Source of the DNA: CAVXAE01 sp044225565
GTDB taxonomy: Bacteria; Pseudomonadota; Gammaproteobacteria; Steroidobacterales; Steroidobacteraceae
Reading direction: 5' to 3'
Length of the DNA: 49,917 bases
NCBI GenBank assembly: GCA_044225565.1
Contig: JBGAIL010000009.1
Span: forward strand, 1-49,917
Position numbers and translations under genes: made by a program. Every line of letters starts with the position of its first letter. Position 1 is the stretch's first letter. The notes below the pieces were generated by a model that saw only the letters and a program-made list of their open reading frames with translations, ran no database searches and was not told the origin of the DNA. Below are positions 9,640 to 17,392 of this stretch, piece after piece.

Positions 9640-9894
9640 CTAGCGGCCCTTTCCCCGAATGGTCTTCAGCAGGAACTGACGGGTGAGCTTCGAGCGGCCG
9701 GACTGGGCCTCTTCCAGCAGCACCTGCAGCAGGACCTCGATGGTGATGTCCTTGCCGCCCTTGGCGTCGACGACGTCGAACACGATCCGTTTCTTCACCC
9801 ATTTGCGGATGTCGCTCAGGCGGATGTAGCGGCTGTCGCCGAAATCGTAGAGGCGGCGGTTCGGGTATTTCTTGACGAGTCTGGCAGTGTGCAT
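9640..9894 (-). CDS. PhaR-type polyhydroxyalkanoate regulator DNA-binding domain protein (short)
   Basis: The 84-residue product (RLVKKYPNRRLYDFGDSRYI, then LSDIRKWVKKRIVFDVVDAKGGKDITIEVLLQVLLEE) matches the N-terminal DNA-binding domain of PhaR, the repressor that senses polyhydroxybutyrate granules and controls phasin genes. Full PhaR proteins run to about 180 residues, with a second PHB-binding domain that is absent here. The stop codon is followed by non-coding sequence with no continuation in another frame that I could see. This appears to be a stand-alone domain protein rather than a recent truncation. No phaC, phaB or phasin gene is in the window. Confidence 0.8.
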   Translation of the reverse strand: MHTARLVKKYPNRRLYDFGDSRYIRLSDIRKWVKKRIVFDVVDAKGGKDITIEVLLQVLLEEAQSGRSKLTRQFLLKTIRGKGR

Positions 9895-9997
9895 CGTGGC
9901 CCCGGGGGGTTGAATGGATACGAATCCATCCGTGGGGCGACGTGTCGCCGGGGGCTACAGTAATACAAGCGCCTCCTGTAGCGCCAGTTCGGCGGAC

Positions 9998-11002
9998 CTA
10001 CCTTCGCCTGAGCAACGCCGCCCCGACGGAATACCCGCCGCCGAAAGTGACCAGCACGACGTGCGCTCCCCGGCGCATGCGCTCGACCTCGCGATGAAGG
10101 CTGATGGCGACGCTCGCGCACCCGGTGTTGCCGAGCGCTTCGATCGTCATCGCCACACGCTCGAGGGGCACTTCGAGATCCCGCGCGACGTGCGAGATGA
10201 TCCGGCCGTTCGCCTGGTGAGGAACGACGAGCGCGACTTCTGCGACGCCCAGCTGATTGCGCGCCAGCAGTTCGCGAACCGCGGCGGCCATGTTCTCGCA
10301 GGCGTGCATGAACACCTCGCGGCCATGGGGCATGCTGATGCCGATGGGTTGCCTGAGCATGACGGCTTCGGGCCCATGCCCGAGCTCGCCGAGCCCCTTC
10401 GTCTCCACATCCACCACCTCGAACAGGGAATCGGTCGGCTCGATCCCGAGCAGCACGGCGGCGGCGCCGTCTCCCCAGAGATGACCGGAGGAAACGTCTT
10501 CGTCGCGCGCATGAGCGCTGTTGTGCTCGGCTGCGACGATCAGGGCCTTGCGAGCCTTTCCGGCTTTCAGATATAGCGAGGCGATGTCGAGCGCATCGAG
10601 GAACGACGAGCAGGCCGTGGAGACGAAGATCGCCCTGGCACCGGTCAGCAGGAATTCACGCTGGATCGCGTGCGCCAGGGTGCCGATGGTATCGAGCGGC
10701 GTGTATGACGCTCCGATGACCAGATCGACGTCGGCCAGCGATGCGCCCTCGTGGAGCATGGCCGAAACGGCGGCGATCGCCATGGTGTGCGTGTCCTCGC
10801 CCGGCCCTGCCCTGCGGCGCGCCCGGATTCCGGTCCGCTCGAAGAACCATTCCGGCGGCTTCGCCAGGAGCTTCGAGAAGTACTCGTTGTCGACGACCCT
10901 CTCGGGCAGATACTCGCTGGTGCGGAGAATGAACATCGGATCCCAGTGCGCGTCGGCGTTCGCTGGCAAAGGGGCGTGATGATACTGGAGTGCGGTGTCC
11001 AA
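9998..11002 (-). CDS. 3-oxoacyl-ACP synthase III family protein (FabH-like)
   Basis: KAS III enzymes condense an acyl-CoA with malonyl-ACP. The 334 residues carry the full catalytic triad by motif: Cys131 in FVSTACSSFLDALD, His in VVPHQANGRI and Asn in EALGNTGCASVAI. The C-terminal glycine loop VTFGGGYSVGAALL is also present. The N-terminus FILRTSEYLPERVVDNEYF matches the family after a 25-residue leader. It stands alone, with no fabD/fabG/acpP around it, so a role in primary initiation is less likely than a specialised condensation (alkylquinolone-, olefin- or signal-type). The substrate is unknown. Confidence 0.88.
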   Translation of the reverse strand: MDTALQYHHAPLPANADAHWDPMFILRTSEYLPERVVDNEYFSKLLAKPPEWFFERTGIRARRRAGPGEDTHTMAIAAVSAMLHEGASLADVDLVIGASYTPLDTIGTLAHAIQREFLLTGARAIFVSTACSSFLDALDIASLYLKAGKARKALIVAAEHNSAHARDEDVSSGHLWGDGAAAVLLGIEPTDSLFEVVDVETKGLGELGHGPEAVMLRQPIGISMPHGREVFMHACENMAAAVRELLARNQLGVAEVALVVPHQANGRIISHVARDLEVPLERVAMTIEALGNTGCASVAISLHREVERMRRGAHVVLVTFGGGYSVGAALLRRR

Positions 11003-11346
11003 GCCGACGTGCCGTGGCTCGTCACCGGACAGACCGGCTTTCGACGGGTATCAGCGCTTCCCGAGCAACGCCAGCGCCCGGCTCCCGGCAGGCTGCGCTT
11101 CCCGCAGAGAGTCGAGCGCGGTCATGGCCATGGCCGGGTCACCTGTCTCGAGTCCCGCCACATCGGTTTGCAGCGTACGCTGCCCGCCTGCCGTGACGTC
11201 CGGCGGCAATGCATTGGGTCTCGGGCACGATCAACGTCTTCGGCATTGCTCCGTGCTGCGAGAGACGGAAGTGGCTACGCTCTCGGAATCGACCGTCTGC
11301 GATGCGAATGGCGCCGTTGGCATCGGATCATTTGCCGGGTCGTAAT
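11003..11346 (+). other. Gene-free stretch upstream of the hypothetical gene at 11347
   Basis: No convincing gene was found in these 344 bases. On the minus strand, a frame ending at a stop near 11053 reads like a protein C-terminus (DVAGLETGDPAMAMTALDSL, then REAQPAGSRALALLGKR) but has no good start. It may be a gene remnant or chance. The other open frames here look like GC-rich shadows. Confidence 0.4.
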
Positions 11347-11682
11347 ATGAGCGACACAGGATTGACTCCACTAGAGCTTTCGATTCTCAATAAACTGTAC
11401 GAGCTTCATTCCAGTGTGGGCTTCCCAAGCCCCAGTCTCGTCAGTGTGGTCAGGCGGGAAAATACCGGAAGTGGGCGCTATGTCGACCTCGCATCAATGC
11501 ATGCCATTCAAGTAGATGATGGTTATCTGGACCTCGGCGGAAGCTACATACGCATGGAGGGAATGCCAAACAGCATGATGGCTGTTGCGCTGATTCGAGG
11601 ACACCTTTTGCGCCAGCTGGAAATCTCCGTGTATGGGGAAGCCGTTTGGGATGGCGTGGAGCGCAGCTGGTCGATTTCCTAG
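11347..11682 (+). CDS. Hypothetical small protein next to the lasso peptide precursor
   Basis: I do not recognise a named family. The 111-residue product is soluble, acidic and has no signal peptide or membrane helix. It starts LTPLELSILNKLYELH and continues with VVRRENTGSGRYVDL, YLDLGGSYIRMEGMPNSMM and a late LEISVYGEAVWDGVERSWSI. That layout resembles a widespread group of small uncharacterised proteins that open with an LT.LE..(V/I)L helix and end in a G.L..LE..(T/V)YGE segment. Codon use and base composition are less GC-rich than the surrounding genes. It lies on the same strand as, and 509 bases before, the lasso precursor; whether they are functionally linked is unknown. Confidence 0.6.
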   Translation: MSDTGLTPLELSILNKLYELHSSVGFPSPSLVSVVRRENTGSGRYVDLASMHAIQVDDGYLDLGGSYIRMEGMPNSMMAVALIRGHLLRQLEISVYGEAVWDGVERSWSIS

Positions 11683-12191
11683 CGCCTGATTGCGGCTCCG
11701 GCGAATGTTGCCGATCTCGCCGAAGCTACGACAGCTGTTGCTTGGAAAAGAGCAGAGAGATGCGCCTGGAGATTGCCCGGCTGAGCTGAGGGCTCAAACC
11801 GTCAAGTCGCGGCAGCAACCGCGTTCCCGAGCGCCAGTGCCCGGGGAGCCGAGCATTGAAACCGCGCAAGGCTCGCTCGTCACTTCAACATTCTTCCCCA
11901 AGCATTTGCCGTCGAAGATTTTATTCTCAAACAACTCAAACGAGCGACCTCAGGGTTGGTGGCATCGCGACAATCGCGCAGCAGATTTCTTCCGCAAATT
12001 CCGGGAATCGCGCTCGCATTCCTCACACGTGATGACATAACCTTGCCCGCGCTCCCGCCAACCAATGGATTCGGACGACGGCCGGCGTCCGAACGGCGGG
12101 AGCTTGCCCCCGCTTCAACGGAGCGCAACGTCCATGGAGTGATGTCCGAAGTGATTAACTGACTAATCAAACAAGAAGTGGAGATTCGACA
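11683..12191 (+). other. Gene-free leader region of the lasso precursor
   Basis: These 509 bases hold no convincing gene on either strand; the frames of 68-164 residues that cross it have no recognisable motifs. The stretch is visibly less GC-rich than its surroundings, with local A/T-rich patches near 11890-11945 and 12155-12175. It must contain the promoter for the lasso precursor, but I could not pick a confident -35/-10 pair. I looked for a second precursor-like leader (a D/E-rich segment ending in a T-x-G pattern) and saw none. Confidence 0.5.
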
Positions 12192-12335
12192 ATGAAAACC
12201 CCAGTAGAGAGCCTGGTTGAGAAGACGGAAACGGTCGAGGAATTGGAGTTCGTTGACTTGGGGGATGTGACCGAAGAAACGAAGGGAAATCCGTTCGGTG
12301 GTCGCGGCGATGCAGGAGCTGGCTGGAGGTTCTGA
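12192..12335 (+). CDS. Lasso peptide precursor
   Basis: This 47-residue ORF is the substrate of the maturation enzymes at 15538-18139. Leader residues 1-31 are rich in Glu and Val and end in EFVDLGDVTEETK, the proteobacterial lasso leader pattern, with Thr30 at the penultimate position required for processing. The predicted core is residues 32-47, GNPFGGRGDAGAGWRF. Gly32 would form an isopeptide bond with Asp40, giving a nine-residue ring and a seven-residue tail whose Trp, Arg and Phe are the bulky candidates for locking the thread. The ATG at 12192 has a GGAG site 8 nt upstream (12180-12183). Oddly, the gene is on the strand opposite the enzymes and convergent with the receptor gene. The mature mass by addition of residues minus water is about 1602.7 Da. 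Confidence 0.9.
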   Translation: MKTPVESLVEKTETVEELEFVDLGDVTEETKGNPFGGRGDAGAGWRF

Positions 12336-12346
12336 GCGTCGCTCGC

Positions 12347-12376
12347 AGGTGCGCAGCGTGAAGACGCTGCGCACCT
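12347..12376. terminator. Bidirectional hairpin between lasso precursor and receptor genes
   Basis: A perfect 13-bp inverted repeat (AGGTGCGCAGCGT / ACGCTGCGCACCT) with a GAAG loop fills most of the 47-nt space between the two convergent stop codons. It lies 11 nt after the precursor stop and 6 nt after the receptor stop. Neither strand has a U-tract directly after the stem, so it may act as a bidirectional terminator or as an mRNA 3'-end stabiliser. Confidence 0.7.
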
Positions 12377-12382
12377 CGCTGA

Positions 12383-15376
12383 TTACCAGCTTTTTTGAAC
12401 GTAGAGGCCCACCACGCGACCGATTGGATCGGCATTGAGCACGTCGTAACCCACGTTGCGATCGACGAACGGCGGCGGGGTGTTCAGCAGATTGACCGCG
12501 CTCAGCATGAATTCCATGTCATTCCAGGGACTGCCGTCGCCCTCCGCAGTCCGATATGCGAGTCGCATATCCAGCGTCGTCAAGGCATCGACGTGTCGGT
12601 CCTTGATACCATCGGAATCACGATAACCGCTGGTATGGTCAACCGTGGCTCCGACGCGCAGGCCGGGATGATGTGGACCCCGAGCCGCCCATTCCACGGT
12701 GCCGCGAACCCGCATGCCCAAGGGATTTCCAAAAGTGTCGATGATGTCTGTGGCTGGCGCGGTTCGCGTCAGCGCCTGTCTAAAACCGAAGGCGCGGTTG
12801 CCGGCAAGCCCGAACTGGAAACTTCCCAAGCGAGTATCGAGCGCGTAATCCAGCTTGAGATCGACACCTCTCGTCCTGGTGGCCGACAGGTTCTTCATCC
12901 GGAAGTCGATGATGGCTGCCGGTGAGCTGTTCAGGCAGTCGATGAGCGAACCGTAGTAGGCCTTGCTGTTGCAGATCTCGCTGATCTGCGCGCTGGTCGG
13001 GCTCCGGTTGATGACCGGCGCCCACTGATCCTCCTGAAGGAGGATATCGAAGGGAGACGGCGGCCCGGGACGAAGGATGCGGTCCTGGTAGTCGATATCG
13101 TAGTAGGTCAATGACAGCGTGAGTCCCGGCACGCTGGCTGGCACGAGATCGACGCCCAGGGACCATGTTTCCGCGGTCTCCTCCTTGAGGTCGGGATTGT
13201 TGCCCTGGACGGCCAGCACCAGGGACTGTTTGGTGGCCGACAGCGGATCGGGGACGACCAGAGCGCCAGCGGCATTCTGCGAAGTGTCGTAGAGATCCAG
13301 AAGCCTCGGCGCCTTGAATGAGGTGCCCCAGCTGGTGCGGATCTTCGCCCACTCGAACGGCGCCCATCTCAGTCCGATCTTGGGGTTGAAGGTATTGCCG
13401 AAGTCGCTGTAGCTCTCGTAGCGGCCCGCCACGGAGAGCTCGAGGCGCGGGATGCTGCGTGGATCCTCGATCCGCCCCATGATCGGGATGGAAAGCTCAG
13501 TGAAGGCAGAAGAGATGTTCCTGCCGAAATCCGCGGCGGGACTGCCCGCCAGGTGGTGTTGCAAACCCTCCTCGCGCCGCTCGACACCGACAGCCAGCTT
13601 CACCGCTCCGGTCGGCAAGGACAGCACCGGCCCATCGATGACGAAGCTGGCCACACCGATATCCGACGCCACCGTGGAACGTGACGTCGTCCGGATCGCC
13701 GCCAGCGTCGCCGGGTTGGTGCTCGAGCCATCGCCAAAGGGATTGAAGGCCGTAGCCGGATCGGAATCGGCCAGCGCAACGCTCAACGCGTCGAAATCCG
13801 CGACGTTGATCTCAGTCCAGCGAAGGTCCTCGCGACCGTAGGAAACGTTGAAGTTGCCGCGCCATCCGCGGCCGAACTCCATTTTGGTGCCGGCGCTTCC
13901 GTCAAAGCTGCGGGTCCTGCCTTTCAAGGTCCAGGGTCCCAGATCATCGAGGAAGCTGTAGGCCACGATGACGAATGGCATGTCGCCGAAAGGATCGACG
14001 AAAAATGCGTTCGAGGCGGGGACGAGAAGGTATTGCTCGAGATCGCGCTGCCGCTGTTCGGTTTCGCGCTGCCCCAGGCGCATCTCGCCATAAAGCTCGA
14101 AGTGATCGCCCAGCTTCTGAGAGCCGTTCATGAATACGCTGTGCATCCTGCGATTCGGCATCAGGTCGTATTCGGAAAGATTGTTGTGAAGGTTCACCAC
14201 GCCGGGCAGCAACTGGCCGGCCGTGAGTGCCGTGCCGTTCTGACCCGCCGGGATGGCGAAGGCCGGCTCCAGGGTATTCGGGTTCAGGATGTTTCCCGGG
14301 CTTCCCCAGATGCTGCGGTGATCGGTGCCGCCCAACGGGCGCTTGTCGGCATTGGCGGCGTAGTAGCGATCCGAAGCTGCCAGCGAGGTTCGATCGGAGA
14401 ACTGGTACGACAAGAGGAATTTGCCGCCGTCCCAGTGATTGCCGAACAACTGCGAGACCACCTTCTCGTTGGCCTCGCCCAGGGCAGTGGCGAATCGCGC
14501 CTGCGTTTCAGCGCCCTGGAGGTCGTCACGCATCACGATGTTGACCACCCCCGCGATCGCGTCCGAGCCGTACAGCGCGGAAGTGCCATCCGGCAATACT
14601 TCAATGCGCTCGACCGCACTCCACGGAATGTTGGACGTATCCACGAAATCCGCGTCGCTGCCCGCCAACGGCTGGCGACGCCCGTTCACCAGCACCAGCG
14701 TTGCCCCGTAACCCAGCCCTCTCAGATTCGGTGCGGTACCGCGGTTGTAGTTTCCTCCGTTGCCACTGAAGTCATCGCTCGGCGCCGCGCCCGAATTGAA
14801 CGGCAGCGTCTGCAACGCATCCTGCACCGTCGCATACCCGGTGCTCTTCATCTGGGTCCGGTCGACGTGTACCAGCGGCGACATGATGTCCAGCACGCCG
14901 TGGATGAACGTGCCCGTCACCACCACGTCCTGCATCTGCGGGGCGCTGGCGGAGGAGAGCTCGGCGAGCAGCACCGCGCCTTCGCCGGATTCGGCGGGAC
15001 CGGTGCCGGCATCCGGAGCCGCCTCGACCACCGCGGTGCCGGCATCGACGCGTTTCAACAGGATGGAGTGCGGATTCTCGAACTCGAACGTGAAGCCCGT
15101 GCCCTCGAGCATGCGGGTCAGCGCCTCGGCGACCTCGAACTGGCCCACCACCGCGTGGGTCTTCACAGAGGCCATGCCGGCCGGGGACGCGTAGAGGATC
15201 TCGACCTGGGTCTGCTTGTAGAACTCGATGATCGCCTGCGAGACCTCGCCCGCGGGGATGTCGAAGGCGATCTTGGGGTCGGCAGCCCACAGCGCCTGCG
15301 CAGCGCCGATCGCGAGGCTGGCAAGGAGCGCACAGCCACGGCGCCGGCGTGGAATCGTCGTTTCCTTTCCGTCCAT
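12383..15376 (-). CDS. TonB-dependent receptor with N-terminal STN signalling domain (lasso locus)
   Basis: An outer-membrane active transporter of 997 residues. I place the start at the ATG at 15374-15376: it gives a signal peptide (residues about 1-32, RRRRGCALLASLAIGAAQALWA) followed at once by an STN domain (about 35-105, FDIPAGEVSQAIIEFYKQTQ). The frame stays open to 16405, but that part only overlaps the cyclase gene. A plug domain follows (DVVVTGTFIHG, then TLQTLPFNSGAAP and LRGLGYGATLVLVNGRRQPL), then a long beta-barrel ending in the aromatic-terminated VVGLYVQKSW. The STN domain implies trans-envelope signalling through a FecR/ECF sigma pair. It lies downstream of the lasso peptidase and cyclase genes and may import or export-couple the lasso peptide or its bound metal; the role is inference. 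Confidence 0.93.
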   Translation of the reverse strand: MDGKETTIPRRRRGCALLASLAIGAAQALWAADPKIAFDIPAGEVSQAIIEFYKQTQVEILYASPAGMASVKTHAVVGQFEVAEALTRMLEGTGFTFEFENPHSILLKRVDAGTAVVEAAPDAGTGPAESGEGAVLLAELSSASAPQMQDVVVTGTFIHGVLDIMSPLVHVDRTQMKSTGYATVQDALQTLPFNSGAAPSDDFSGNGGNYNRGTAPNLRGLGYGATLVLVNGRRQPLAGSDADFVDTSNIPWSAVERIEVLPDGTSALYGSDAIAGVVNIVMRDDLQGAETQARFATALGEANEKVVSQLFGNHWDGGKFLLSYQFSDRTSLAASDRYYAANADKRPLGGTDHRSIWGSPGNILNPNTLEPAFAIPAGQNGTALTAGQLLPGVVNLHNNLSEYDLMPNRRMHSVFMNGSQKLGDHFELYGEMRLGQRETEQRQRDLEQYLLVPASNAFFVDPFGDMPFVIVAYSFLDDLGPWTLKGRTRSFDGSAGTKMEFGRGWRGNFNVSYGREDLRWTEINVADFDALSVALADSDPATAFNPFGDGSSTNPATLAAIRTTSRSTVASDIGVASFVIDGPVLSLPTGAVKLAVGVERREEGLQHHLAGSPAADFGRNISSAFTELSIPIMGRIEDPRSIPRLELSVAGRYESYSDFGNTFNPKIGLRWAPFEWAKIRTSWGTSFKAPRLLDLYDTSQNAAGALVVPDPLSATKQSLVLAVQGNNPDLKEETAETWSLGVDLVPASVPGLTLSLTYYDIDYQDRILRPGPPSPFDILLQEDQWAPVINRSPTSAQISEICNSKAYYGSLIDCLNSSPAAIIDFRMKNLSATRTRGVDLKLDYALDTRLGSFQFGLAGNRAFGFRQALTRTAPATDIIDTFGNPLGMRVRGTVEWAARGPHHPGLRVGATVDHTSGYRDSDGIKDRHVDALTTLDMRLAYRTAEGDGSPWNDMEFMLSAVNLLNTPPPFVDRNVGYDVLNADPIGRVVGLYVQKSW

Positions 15377-15537
15377 GCGTCCGTTTCCTTGACCCCGGGC
15401 GCAGTGTGCCACGTGCCGCGCGCCCCGCGCGAGCGTTCCGTCATCAAATAAGTACAGCCCGCAGCCGGCCAGCGATTTAACCGCCTTATTGCGACCCGGA
15501 AGGCCGCGAAAACGTACGAATCGCAACGGCATGGCGA

Positions 15538-17373
15538 TCAGGCCGCCGCCCGCGACGGATGTGCGTCGCACCATCGGCGGGCCCAGGTCTCGGCCGACAG
15601 GCACTCGTAGAGCTCCACGTTGCTGCCGCAGACGCGGGTCGGGCTTCCCGAGAGCACCTCCTGCAGCTTCGTGCGGTCCACGATGCCCTGGCGCACCAGC
15701 AGCCCATCGAGCAGCAGCTCGCGCACGAAGCCGATGTTTCGCAGGAGGATGGCGCGCAGATGCTCTTCCACCCCGCCCTTCGTGCGGCGAACCACGATCT
15801 CGCGGGGCATGTCGTGCTGGAAGGCGCGCCGCGCGATGGCTCGCTCCCATCCCCCGACCGTCAGCGTGTACACGGGGATACGCAGCGCGAGCTCGATCAA
15901 TGGCTGGGAATACAACGGCGCGACGAGCTCCGGGTCGTCGCTTCGGCCCAGCGGGTTGTAGAGCGCCGGCGGGAAAAGCAGCGTGTGGGCATGGAACAGC
16001 TTGCCGCTGGGCCATGGCTCCGCGGAGCGGAACAACGGATGAGTGAGGCTCGAATCCCGCCGGACGCCCTCCACGGCATCCTGTACCAATAAAGAGGTAT
16101 AGCGGCCGGCCTCGTCGATCATGCGCCAGCGTTTGCCACCGAGCCCGTGCGCGACACCCTCCCGGAGCACCTCCCAGACGGAGAGCCGATCCATCCGCGC
16201 CGCATCCAGCGCCACGCCGAAAGCCCGCGGCCCTAGCCCGTGCTTGCGGATGTAGTCCGCCGCGCCCAGCGCCCCGAGCGCCTGGTAGAAGAGCTGATCG
16301 CCGGTGTTGCCGGAGAATATGGCCGTCGCGCCGTGCTCCGCCGCCAGCTCCGCCTCCGAATGGCTGTTCTCCAGGTAATAAAGGAAGGTGGTGACGGGCA
16401 TGCACTGCAGCGGCATGTGCTGCAGCGGCTCGAAACCGAGCGCCGGATTGCGCTCGCGCTCGATGAGCGCTTCGCCGGCGCGCTGCGCGGAAAGGCGCGC
16501 GAAGCTGCGCTCGTCACCATCCGAGCCCGGCGAGTGATAGTTCACGCAGGTGATGCGAGGCTTGCTGGGCGAATCCTGAAGACAAGCCATCACGATGGAG
16601 GAGTCGAGCCCACCCGAGAGTGTGTGCACGATTCCCTGATAGCTCGACCCCCAGGCCTGCACGCAATCGCGCGCGACGCGACGCATCTCGCTTGCCGCGA
16701 GCGCTGGATCTTCGATGGGGTCCTGCCGGGAGACATGAAGCGGATCCCAATGGAATTCGCGTCTCGAGCCATCACGGGCAAGCTCCACACACTCGCCGCC
16801 CAGCACCTGGCTCACCCCTTCGAGCCCGGTCTCGTTCAGCTGCAGGCGCTGGCAGGCGAGCCCGCCCGCAACGAGCTTCCAGCTCACCGTGAAACGCCCG
16901 AGGCCCAGGCGCACCGCATCGTCCATCGATGAGAAGAACACCTGCACGCCACCGAAGCTCACATTGAGACAAGGCAGCACCGCGGTGGGATCGCGCAATA
17001 CCCTAACGGTGCTCTGCGCGTCATCACGAAGGAAAGCGACGTATCGCCCCCAGTAACGCTCGACCAGATGCCGCCCTCGCGTATGCAGAATGCACGCGGA
17101 TTCAGATTCGCCGAGTGCGAGCGGCACACCGGTAGAAGCACCTTCCGGGACACGCCCGAACAGTTTGCCCAGCACGACACCGGCACCGCCCCGGAGCAGA
17201 TAAACCTCGCTCGAGCCGGTGCGCATGCCTGCGCAATACACCGCAAGCCCATTGCGATCGAGCACGACAACCCAGCCCGGCGAGCCGGCTTGCAGCGAGT
17301 CCCGCAGCCTCGCGACCGCTTCGCATGCATTGGCGTCCGCTTCGTTCCAGGCAAACGCGACGTACCGGAACAC
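15538..17373 (-). CDS. Lasso peptide macrocyclase (asparagine synthetase-like, C protein)
   Basis: This enzyme would adenylate the ring Asp side chain of the core and join it to the N-terminal Gly. The 611-residue protein has the asparagine synthetase B layout. The N-terminal Ntn-like domain lacks the catalytic Cys2 (it begins MFRYVAFAW), so it has no glutaminase activity. The ATP-pyrophosphatase loop SGGLDSS is at residues 253-259, and the downstream motif ATIFSGNTGDQLFYQALGAL is present. The start is the GTG at 17371-17373, 19 nt after the peptidase stop, so the two genes are probably co-transcribed. Context with a precursor and B protein makes a plain asparagine synthetase unlikely. Confidence 0.93.
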   Translation of the reverse strand: MFRYVAFAWNEADANACEAVARLRDSLQAGSPGWVVVLDRNGLAVYCAGMRTGSSEVYLLRGGAGVVLGKLFGRVPEGASTGVPLALGESESACILHTRGRHLVERYWGRYVAFLRDDAQSTVRVLRDPTAVLPCLNVSFGGVQVFFSSMDDAVRLGLGRFTVSWKLVAGGLACQRLQLNETGLEGVSQVLGGECVELARDGSRREFHWDPLHVSRQDPIEDPALAASEMRRVARDCVQAWGSSYQGIVHTLSGGLDSSIVMACLQDSPSKPRITCVNYHSPGSDGDERSFARLSAQRAGEALIERERNPALGFEPLQHMPLQCMPVTTFLYYLENSHSEAELAAEHGATAIFSGNTGDQLFYQALGALGAADYIRKHGLGPRAFGVALDAARMDRLSVWEVLREGVAHGLGGKRWRMIDEAGRYTSLLVQDAVEGVRRDSSLTHPLFRSAEPWPSGKLFHAHTLLFPPALYNPLGRSDDPELVAPLYSQPLIELALRIPVYTLTVGGWERAIARRAFQHDMPREIVVRRTKGGVEEHLRAILLRNIGFVRELLLDGLLVRQGIVDRTKLQEVLSGSPTRVCGSNVELYECLSAETWARRWCDAHPSRAAA

Positions 17374-17392
17374 TGTCCGCCGCCCCGCCTGG

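Noticed and set aside
15377..16405. Upstream extension of the lasso-locus receptor frame to 1340 residues
   Set aside because: The extension overlaps the cyclase gene in another frame, is Arg/Gly/Ala-rich without motifs, and an internal ATG at 15376 begins a clean signal peptide and STN domain.
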